Source: Oscillospiraceae bacterium (GTDB lineage: Bacteria > Bacillota > Clostridia > Oscillospirales > CAG-272). From it: DNA of 33,879 nucleotides. Each line of letters opens with the position of its first letter. Within the stretch, counting starts at the first letter, position 1. Below, piece by piece: positions 27,024 to 33,879 of this stretch. Both the position numbers and the translations under genes were made by a program. Under the pieces are notes generated by a model. It was not told the DNA's origin. It saw only the letters and a program-made list of their open reading frames with translations, and searched no databases. The stretch is taken from the NCBI GenBank assembly GCA_015064125.1, contig SVSV01000007.1, positions 1-33,879 on the forward strand, read 5' to 3'.

Positions 27024-28028
27024 ATGATCATCACAAAAACACCGTTCCGCATGTCGTTTTTTGGCGGCGGGACAGATATGGAGAGCTATTTTAAGGAGCA
27101 CGGCGGTGCCGTGCTTTCCACGACGTTTGATAAATACTGTTATGTGACGGTGCGTCATCTGCCGCGCTTTTTTGACTACACGACCGAGCTGTCGTATTCC
27201 AAGACCGAGCGTGTGACAAGCGTGGAGGATATTCAGCATCCTGCCATTCGCAATGCGATGAAGATGCTCGACATGCACGAGCTGCGCCTCGTTTACGAGG
27301 CCGATCTGCCTGCACGCTCAGGCCTTGGCACCAGCAGCTCGTTTGCGGTCGGTATGCTGAACGCTTTTTATGCGTTGAAGGGCAAGTATGCCGATAAACG
27401 GCGCCTGGCCGATGAGGCCATTTATCTTGAGCGCGTGCTGTGCGACGAGGCGGGTGGCTGGCAGGATCAGATCGCCGCGGCCTTTGGCGGCTTTAACCGC
27501 ATTGATTTTACCGCCGGTGGCTACGAGGTGCGTCCCGTGATCCTCTCGCCCGAGCGCAAGCAGGCGTTAAATGACAATCTGATGATGTTCTTCACGGGCT
27601 TTACGCGCTTTTCGGCGCATATCCAGCAGCAAAACAATCTCACTGCTGCGGAAAAGGTGGCACAGCTAAAGCAAATGCATGCGCTGGTTGACGAGGCCGA
27701 GCGCGTGCTGGTCGATACCGCTGTGCCGCTTGGTGAGTTCGGCCGTTTGCTTGACACCACCTGGCGCCTCAAGCGCGGGACAAGCAGTGCCATCTCCACT
27801 GAGGGCATTGATGCTCTTTATGAAAAGGCCTTGGCGGCGGGTGCCGTTGGCGGCAAGCTGCTGGGGGCAGGCGGTGGCGGATTTTTGCTCTTTTACGTGG
27901 AAAAGGAAAAGCAGGCAGCCGTGCGCGCGGCACTTGCCGATCTCCTGTACGTGCCCTTTGCATTTGAGGATGGCGGCACGCGTGTGATCCATTACACGCC
28001 CGAGGGCTACACGCCGCGCGAGGTATGA
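27024..28028 (+). CDS. hddA: D-glycero-alpha-D-manno-heptose 7-phosphate kinase (GHMP kinase)
   Basis: MIITKTPFRMSFFGGGTDMESYFKEHGGAVLSTTFDKYCYVTVR; PARSGLGTSSSFAVGMLNA; adjacent to hddC-gmhB and gmhA. Confidence 0.88.
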   Translation: MIITKTPFRMSFFGGGTDMESYFKEHGGAVLSTTFDKYCYVTVRHLPRFFDYTTELSYSKTERVTSVEDIQHPAIRNAMKMLDMHELRLVYEADLPARSGLGTSSSFAVGMLNAFYALKGKYADKRRLADEAIYLERVLCDEAGGWQDQIAAAFGGFNRIDFTAGGYEVRPVILSPERKQALNDNLMMFFTGFTRFSAHIQQQNNLTAAEKVAQLKQMHALVDEAERVLVDTAVPLGEFGRLLDTTWRLKRGTSSAISTEGIDALYEKALAAGAVGGKLLGAGGGGFLLFYVEKEKQAAVRAALADLLYVPFAFEDGGTRVIHYTPEGYTPREV

Positions 28029-29329
28029 TGAAGGCAGTATTGATGGCAGGCGGCAGAGGCACGCGCATATCCTCAGTGGCCGCCGACATCCCGAAGCCCA
28101 TGATAAAGATTGCAGGCAAGCCCGTGCTGGAGCATGAGATCGCCTGCCTTGCCCGTCAGGGCTTTACCGATATTATCATCACCGTGTCGCATCTGGCGCA
28201 CGTGATCATTGATTATTTTGGCGATGGCAGCGGCCCCTCGCCCGCCACGGGCAAGCCCTTTGGCGTGCATATTACGTATTTTGTGGAAAACGAGCCGCTT
28301 GGCAATGCAGGGGCACTTTTCCGCCTGCGCCATCTGCTTACAGAGGACTTTTTGCTTCTCAACGCCGATGCACTTTTTGACGTGGATTTTCACCGTTTCG
28401 TGGCTTATCACCGCGAAAAAGGGGGGCTTGCCACGCTCTTTACGCATCCGAACAGCCACCCCTATGACAGCGGCCTTATCGTGACCGACGGTGAGGGGGG
28501 TGTTACACAGTGGCTCACCAAGGAGGATCCGCGCCCCACGTTTTACCGCAACTGCGTGAATGCAGGCCTTCACGTGCTCTCGCCCCGCCTTTTTGACGGG
28601 CCCGTGCCACAGGGCAAGGTCGACCTTGACCGCGGCATTTTAAAGCCCCTGTCGGGCACGGGGCAGATGTTTGCCTACCAAAGCCCCGAATACGTGAAGG
28701 ATATGGGCACGCCCGAGCGCTATGCCGCGGTGTGTGCTGATTTTGAGCGCGGCACGGTGCGGCAAAAAAATCTCCAAACGCCCCAGCGCGCGGTCTTTCT
28801 TGACCGCGACGGAACACTCAATCGCTACGTGGGCTTTTTGCGTGATATTGACGAGTTTTCTTTGCTTGACGGCGTCAGTGAGGCCGTGCGCCGCATCAAT
28901 GCGGCAGGGTATCTCGCGATCGTGGTCACCAACCAGCCCGTGATCGCACGCGGCGAGGTCAGCGTCGGCGAGCTTGATGAGATCCACCGCAAGATGGAAA
29001 CGCTGCTGGGGGCCGAGGGCGCATATCTCGATGCGGTCTATTACTGTCCTCACCACCCCCATAGGGGGTTTGAGGGCGAGGTGGCGGCCCTGAAGATCGA
29101 GTGCGATTGCCGCAAGCCAAAGCCGGGGCTCCTGCAGCGCGCCGCACGCGATTTCAATATTGATCTGTCGGCCTCGTTTATGGTGGGCGACAGTGAAGCC
29201 GATATCCTGGCAGGCAAGGCCGCAGGCTGCACCGCGGTGCTGCTGGGGCAGGGGGCATATCAGCAGGATATCACCGCCCCCGATCTGCTGCATTTTGTCA
29301 AATTTGATCTTGAAGGAGCTACTTCATGA
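28025..29329 (+). CDS. Bifunctional fusion: sugar-1-phosphate nucleotidyltransferase (HddC-like) + HAD-IIIA D-glycero-D-manno-heptose 1,7-bisphosphate 7-phosphatase (GmhB-like)
   Basis: N-terminal MKAVLMAGGRGTRISSVAADIPKPMIKIAGKPVLEHEI; C-terminal RAVFLDRDGTLNRYVGFLRDIDEFSLLDGVSEAVRRINAAGYLAIVVTNQPVIARGEV..CDCRKPKPGLLQRAARDFNIDLSASFMVGDSEADI. Confidence 0.9.
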   Translation: MMKAVLMAGGRGTRISSVAADIPKPMIKIAGKPVLEHEIACLARQGFTDIIITVSHLAHVIIDYFGDGSGPSPATGKPFGVHITYFVENEPLGNAGALFRLRHLLTEDFLLLNADALFDVDFHRFVAYHREKGGLATLFTHPNSHPYDSGLIVTDGEGGVTQWLTKEDPRPTFYRNCVNAGLHVLSPRLFDGPVPQGKVDLDRGILKPLSGTGQMFAYQSPEYVKDMGTPERYAAVCADFERGTVRQKNLQTPQRAVFLDRDGTLNRYVGFLRDIDEFSLLDGVSEAVRRINAAGYLAIVVTNQPVIARGEVSVGELDEIHRKMETLLGAEGAYLDAVYYCPHHPHRGFEGEVAALKIECDCRKPKPGLLQRAARDFNIDLSASFMVGDSEADILAGKAAGCTAVLLGQGAYQQDITAPDLLHFVKFDLEGATS

Positions 29330-29982
29330 AGGCTTTAGATGAAAAACTGCAAAAGCATATCGACCTCTTGCTCTCGCGTTATCCGCGTCTTGCGGGGGCA
29401 CGCGATGAGATCCAAAAAGGGTATGAGATCATTGAGGCATGCTACCGCCGTGGCGGCAAGCTGCTGATCGCGGGCAACGGCGGCTCTGCCGCCGATGCCG
29501 AGCATATTGTGGGTGAGCTGATGAAGGGCTTTTGCAATCCTCGCCCTGTATCTGCCGACTATGCGGCGGCCCTCAGGGCAGTCGATGACGGGATGGGTGC
29601 CGTGCTTGCCAAAAGCCTGCAGGGTGCGTTGCCCGCGATCGCGCTTGACGGCCATTTTGCCCTCTCCACCGCATTTTGTAACGACTGTGAGCCGCAGCTG
29701 GCCTTTGCCCAGCAGGTAAATGGCTATGGTAACGAGGGTGACGTGCTGCTTGGGATCTCCACTTCGGGCAACAGCAAAAACGTGCTGTATGCGGCCACCG
29801 TCGCCAAGGCCAGAGGCATGCAGGTGGTGGGGCTGACGGGCGAGGTCGAGAGCGCGCTTTCAAGGCTGGCCGATGCCTGCGTGCGCGTGCCTGAGCGCGA
29901 GACCTATATGGTGCAGGAGCTTCATCTGCCGATCTACCATTGCTGGTGTCTGATGATCGAGGAGCGCTTTTTCGGTGTATAA
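29326..29982 (+). CDS. gmhA: D-sedoheptulose 7-phosphate isomerase (SIS domain)
   Basis: GGKLLIAGNGGSAADAEHIVGELMKGF; NEGDVLLGISTSGNSKNVLYAATVAKARGMQVVGLTG; heptose gene neighbourhood. Confidence 0.92.
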   Translation: MKALDEKLQKHIDLLLSRYPRLAGARDEIQKGYEIIEACYRRGGKLLIAGNGGSAADAEHIVGELMKGFCNPRPVSADYAAALRAVDDGMGAVLAKSLQGALPAIALDGHFALSTAFCNDCEPQLAFAQQVNGYGNEGDVLLGISTSGNSKNVLYAATVAKARGMQVVGLTGEVESALSRLADACVRVPERETYMVQELHLPIYHCWCLMIEERFFGV

Positions 29983-30018
29983 GGATCTATAACAGTAATT
30001 AGGAAAGGAGTGAGTGAC

Positions 30019-31152
30019 ATGTCGACCGAGCAGCTGCTGTTTGGCGCGATACAGGCGGCCATGGCAGGCAAGACGATAGAGCCACCTGCCACCGAGGAGG
30101 AAATGCAAGCGCTTTATCAGCTTGCCAAGCGACAGGATATGACCCATTTGCTGGCTGCCGCCCTGCAAGGTAAGCCGTTGCAGGGAGATATGACCGCATC
30201 GCTCCACCGTCAGTATATGACTGCTATTTTTCGTACCGAGCAGCTTTGTGCCGAGCTTTCAAGCCTGACGCAGGCGCTGGAGGCGGCAAGGATCCCCTTT
30301 ATCCCCTTAAAGGGTGCGGTTTTGCGTGCTCTTTATCCCGAGCCGTGGCTTCGCGCCAGCTGTGATATTGACGTGCTGGTGCACGAGAGGGATCTTGAGG
30401 CAGCCAAGACGCATCTGATCGGGGTGCTTGACTATACCGAGGGAAAGCGCGGCCCCTACGACTTATCCCTGCATGCCCCGGGTGGCGTGCACGTTGAGCT
30501 GCATTTTGCGTTGAACACGGCAGACGGCACGCCCATGAATGCACTGCTTTCGCGTGTGTGGGAGTATGCGTCCCCCGCGCTTGAGGGCGCTTACCGCCAC
30601 GTGCTTGCCGATGAGATGCTGTATTTTTATCATATTGCCCATATGGCCAAGCATTTTGTACATGGGGGATGCGGCGTGCGCCCCTTCCTTGATCTGTATT
30701 TGTTAGAGCAGCAGGGGAGTGCATTGCGCGAAAAGCGCGATGCGCTTCTTGTAGAGGGAGGGCTGATGCGCTTTGCTGAAACCGTGCGCGCTGTTGCCGC
30801 CCACTGGTTTGCCGCGGGTGAGCAAACACCCCTTTGCCACGAGGTCGAGCAATTTATTTTGTCGGGCGGCACGTATGGCACACGTGAGGGCAGTGTCAAA
30901 ATGCGTCAGGCTACCTCGGGCAAGAGCAAGCTGAGATTTCTTTTTTCGCGCATCTTCCTGTCCTACGACGGGATCAAATACATGTACCCCATTTTGCAAC
31001 GGCACCGCTGGCTCACCCCGTTTTATGAGGTGCGGCGGTGGTTCTCGCTGCTTTTCAGCAGGAGCGCGCGGCGTTTGCTGAAAAGGACTGTGCGTGCGGG
31101 CAAGGGGGAGCTGAGTGATACGCGTGCCTTTTTGACCGAGGTCGGACTGTGA
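30019..31152 (+). CDS. Putative nucleotidyltransferase (NTP_transf_5-like)
   Basis: IPFIPLKGAVLRALYPEPWLRASCDIDVLVHERDLEAAKTHL..GGVHVELHFALN; ATG at 30019 with AAAGGAG RBS. Confidence 0.82.
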   Translation: MSTEQLLFGAIQAAMAGKTIEPPATEEEMQALYQLAKRQDMTHLLAAALQGKPLQGDMTASLHRQYMTAIFRTEQLCAELSSLTQALEAARIPFIPLKGAVLRALYPEPWLRASCDIDVLVHERDLEAAKTHLIGVLDYTEGKRGPYDLSLHAPGGVHVELHFALNTADGTPMNALLSRVWEYASPALEGAYRHVLADEMLYFYHIAHMAKHFVHGGCGVRPFLDLYLLEQQGSALREKRDALLVEGGLMRFAETVRAVAAHWFAAGEQTPLCHEVEQFILSGGTYGTREGSVKMRQATSGKSKLRFLFSRIFLSYDGIKYMYPILQRHRWLTPFYEVRRWFSLLFSRSARRLLKRTVRAGKGELSDTRAFLTEVGL

Positions 31153-31226
31153 AGGCGTCCGAGCGCAGTTGATAGCATGAAAATTATCGCAGGCGAGAAG
31201 ATTTTTCTGCCGTGCGATGAGAAATA

Positions 31227-31262
31227 ACCAAGAAAGCCAAGGCTGCTTGCCTTGGCTTTCTT
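31227..31262 (+). terminator. Terminator hairpin after the glycan operon
   Basis: AAGAAAGCCAAGGC tgctt GCCTTGGCTTTCTT. Confidence 0.75.
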
Positions 31263-31555
31263 GCTTGTGCTGCCTGTGGCAGCTATGAGCGACAAAAGCT
31301 TGGTTTGTGGCGCACAGCAAAAAGGCGGCAGGCAATTTGCAAGTTTTCTTGCTTTTTCCTGCACGCCTGCTTCCGTTGTTGCCTGCTTTTTCCGTTTGTT
31401 CTTAAAAAAGGGTATTTTTATAAAATGCTCACCTTATTTCTTTAAATATTGCTCGCGAATTTGCTGCTATGATCGCGTTATTTTGGTTTTTTGGGGGGAA
31501 TTTTGAAATTTTTTCTGAAAAAACTTGCAAAAGTTGCTAAAATTGCAAAAATGTG

Positions 31556-31584
31556 TTGACATATTTTGCTCTATGCGGTATAAT
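31556..31584 (+). promoter_or_regulatory. Full-consensus sigma-A promoter of hppA (TTGACA-17-TATAAT)
   Basis: -35 31556-31561 TTGACA, -10 31579-31584 TATAAT, spacer 17. Confidence 0.92.
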
Positions 31585-31644
31585 GGAGTGTGTTAAAAAA
31601 TAAACAATCTCACTGTCGTAAAAATGCGTGAAAGAGAGGTTAAA

Positions 31645-33618
31645 ATGCTGGATTTTCTGATCAAAAACGCCAACTATGGCGTGCTCGGGCTGTGTGCCCT
31701 GGGTGTTTTGCTGGCGGTGCTGCTCATTCTGGGTATCAAAAAGATCAACGTCACCAACGCCCGCATGAATCAAATTTCTTCCTATATTAAGAAGGGTGCA
31801 ATGGCATACCTTTACCGTCAATATGAAATGCTGGGCATCTTCCTTTTGGTGATGTTCCTGGTGCTTGGCTTTGTGCCGGGGCTTGGCTTTGATCTGGCTG
31901 CCGCCTTTCTGATGGGTGCCGTGCTGTCGGTCATTGCGGGCTATCTTGGTATGCGCACGGCCGTTATTTCTAACGTCCGTACCGCTGCTGAGGCCGAAAA
32001 GGGCCTTGGTGCTGCCTTTAAGGTGGCATTCTCGGGCGGTGCTGTGATGGGCATCCTTGTGGTGTCGTTGGGTGCGTTTGGCGTGGCACTGCTCTCGCTT
32101 TTAACGAAAAACACCAACGTCCTCACAGGCTTCTCACTCGGTGCCAGCTCGATCGCACTGTTCTGCCGTGTGGGCGGCGGTATTTATACCAAGGCCGCTG
32201 ACGTGGGCGCAGACCTTGTGGGTAAGGTGGAGGCAGGTATCCCTGAGGATGACCCCAAGAACCCTGCCGTGATCGCCGATAACGTCGGTGATAACGTGGG
32301 TGACGTGGCGGGCATGGGTGCTGACCTGTTTGAAAGCTACGTTGGCTGTATCGTGGCTGCCATGCTGCTTGTGGCAGTGACACCCGGGGCAGTGAGTCAG
32401 GCGCACGTTATGCTTCTTGTTGCAGGCGGCTTGTTTGCCTCTCTTATCGGTATTGTGATCGTGCGTCTGATGCGCACCAAAAACGCCGCGCTTGCCCTGA
32501 ATATCGGCACGTACGTGGCATCGGGCCTGAATATCGTGCTGGCACTGCTGCTCTTCCTTAAGGATATGAAGGTGTTTGGCGGTGTGCTTTGCGGTATTCT
32601 TGCAGGCGTTGTCATCGGTAAGCTGACTGAGATCTACACCTCGGCAGGCTACAGGACCGTGAAGGAAATTGCCAAGTCAGGCAACACGGGCAGCGCCACC
32701 AACATTTTGTCAGGCTACGCTGCGGGTCTTCGCAGCACGGCACTGCCGCTGCTGGTCATTGTGGCAGCCATTATCGTTTCTTATATCGTAGCAGGGGAAA
32801 CGGGTGTGGTGCTGGCCGCTCTCGGCATGCTCTCTACGGTCGGCATGGTCATTTCAGTAGATGCCTACGGCCCCATCGCAGATAACGCAGGCGGCATCGC
32901 GCAAATGAGTGATCTTGACGGGTCGGTGCGTGAGATCACCGATAATCTCGATAGCGTTGGTAACACCACCGCGGCCATCGGCAAGGGCTTTTCGATCGGC
33001 TCTGCTGCCCTCACGGCCCTGGCGCTGATCGCCTCTTATACCTCTGCTGTCGGCATCAACGGCTTGATCTCTCTTACCAGCCCTTACGTTATGGGCGGTC
33101 TGCTTATCGGCGGCATGCTGTCGTTTTTGTTCTCAGCACTCACCATCAATTCGGTGTCGCGCGCGGCAAACGATATGATCGAGGAGGTGCGCGGTCAGTT
33201 TAGAAATAAGCCCGGCATTATGGCAGGCACTGAGCAGCCCGATTATGCCAAGTGCGTGGATATCAGCACTAAGGCTGCCATTCGTGAGATGATCCTGCCC
33301 GGTGTGATCGCCATCGCCGCCCCCATTGCCGTTGGGCTCCTGCTTGGTAAGGAGGCATTGGCAGGCCTTCTGGTGGGCGCTACGCTCACAGGCATTTTGT
33401 TGGCCATCAGCATGGCAAACTCGGGCGGTGCCTGGGATAACGCCAAGAAATACGTGGAGGAGGGTCACCACGGCGGCAAGGGCAGTGAGGCCCATAAGGC
33501 ATGCGTCATCGGTGATACCGTTGGCGACCCCCTGAAGGATACCGCAGGCCCCTCTCTTAACATTCTGATCAAGCTGATGAGCATTGTGGCAGTCGTATTT
33601 GCTCCTCTGTTTATGTAA
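31645..33618 (+). CDS. hppA: Membrane-bound ion-translocating pyrophosphatase (K+-dependent-type signature)
   Basis: [79 protein letters not shown] (Ala at the K+-dependence position); [22 protein letters not shown]. Start at ATG 31645 after AGAGAGG. Confidence 0.97.
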   Translation: MLDFLIKNANYGVLGLCALGVLLAVLLILGIKKINVTNARMNQISSYIKKGAMAYLYRQYEMLGIFLLVMFLVLGFVPGLGFDLAAAFLMGAVLSVIAGYLGMRTAVISNVRTAAEAEKGLGAAFKVAFSGGAVMGILVVSLGAFGVALLSLLTKNTNVLTGFSLGASSIALFCRVGGGIYTKAADVGADLVGKVEAGIPEDDPKNPAVIADNVGDNVGDVAGMGADLFESYVGCIVAAMLLVAVTPGAVSQAHVMLLVAGGLFASLIGIVIVRLMRTKNAALALNIGTYVASGLNIVLALLLFLKDMKVFGGVLCGILAGVVIGKLTEIYTSAGYRTVKEIAKSGNTGSATNILSGYAAGLRSTALPLLVIVAAIIVSYIVAGETGVVLAALGMLSTVGMVISVDAYGPIADNAGGIAQMSDLDGSVREITDNLDSVGNTTAAIGKGFSIGSAALTALALIASYTSAVGINGLISLTSPYVMGGLLIGGMLSFLFSALTINSVSRAANDMIEEVRGQFRNKPGIMAGTEQPDYAKCVDISTKAAIREMILPGVIAIAAPIAVGLLLGKEALAGLLVGATLTGILLAISMANSGGAWDNAKKYVEEGHHGGKGSEAHKACVIGDTVGDPLKDTAGPSLNILIKLMSIVAVVFAPLFM

Positions 33619-33626
33619 TTTTAAGT

Positions 33627-33659
33627 AAAAGCACCCTTCGCGCAGCGAAGGGTGCTTTT
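33627..33659 (+). terminator. Intrinsic terminator of hppA
   Basis: AAAAGCACCCTTCGC gca GCGAAGGGTGCTTTT, 15-bp perfect arms. Confidence 0.9.
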
Positions 33660-33672
33660 TGAAACCCGAAAA

Positions 33673-33731
33673 CCACCCGTTTGACGGGTGGATCATTATT
33701 GTAAATAAATATCCCCCCGCGTAGCGGGGGG
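33673..33731. terminator. Two further hairpins in the convergent intergenic region (CCACCCGT ttg ACGGGTGG; CCCCCCGC gta GCGGGGGG)
   Basis: Direct reading; 33673-33691 and 33713-33731. Confidence 0.65.
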
Positions 33732-33811
33732 TATTTCATTTTCGGGCATAGCCCTAATATTACTGGCGGCGCACAAGTGCGCTTTCTATTGGCCTGCCAG
33801 CCATGCATTTG

Positions 33812-33877
33812 TTACTTACTACCCATAAATGGGTCCCGTGGGTCGAACATTGCTAACTGGTCGCTTTCTTTATCACT
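33812..33877 (-). CDS. Possible C-terminal end of a gene entering from the right (..SDKESDQLAMFDPRDPFMGSK*)
   Basis: Open frame to the window edge on the minus strand ending in TAA at 33812-33814, followed by hairpins; protein-like composition only. Confidence 0.4.
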   Translation of the reverse strand, partial: SDKESDQLAMFDPRDPFMGSK

Positions 33878-33879
33878 TT

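Noticed and set aside
33611-33808. 65-aa minus-strand ORF MHGWQANRKRTCAPPVILG..
   Set aside because: Runs through terminator hairpins of the convergent intergenic region; no RBS; not credible as a protein.
1-33879. CRISPR array, rRNA or prophage genes
   Set aside because: No regularly spaced direct repeats, rRNA-like sequence or phage structural/integrase genes seen on reading.

Overview
The window is a chromosomal segment of a probable Gram-positive (Clostridia/Firmicutes-like) bacterium. This assignment rests on CtsR/McsA/McsB/ClpC, strong GGAGG ribosome-binding sites and sigma-A promoters with 17-bp spacers. From left to right it contains: a small XRE-type regulator; a ctsR-mcsA-mcsB-clpC stress operon (minus strand) with readable CtsR operators; a three-gene set of SpoIID-like/peptidoglycan-binding proteins (minus strand); tRNA-Leu(CAA) with a downstream partial copy of its 3' end; a ZIP metal transporter; a five-gene operon (9.3-16.7 kb) with no name I know; an exopolysaccharide/capsule locus of about 14 kb that includes a GDP-heptose module (hddA, an hddC-gmhB fusion, gmhA); and a K+-dependent-type membrane pyrophosphatase (hppA). 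The best candidate for an undescribed system is the 9.3-16.7 kb operon. It encodes two different membrane proteins (three N-terminal TM segments, two TrkA-N/RCK-like Rossmann regions, a C-terminal RyR-like domain), which bracket a CbbX/SpoVK-family AAA+ ATPase with an extra degenerate AAA-like half and a tandem pair of YbjN-like proteins. It has its own promoter and terminator. Other notable items are a perfect 123-bp inverted-repeat pair (1-123 and 9115-9237) placed just 3' of two unrelated genes, paired 'tRNA-tail' hairpins, a structured glycan-operon leader, and phased A-tracts upstream of a consensus hppA promoter. All domain calls were made by eye from the sequence, with no database search.
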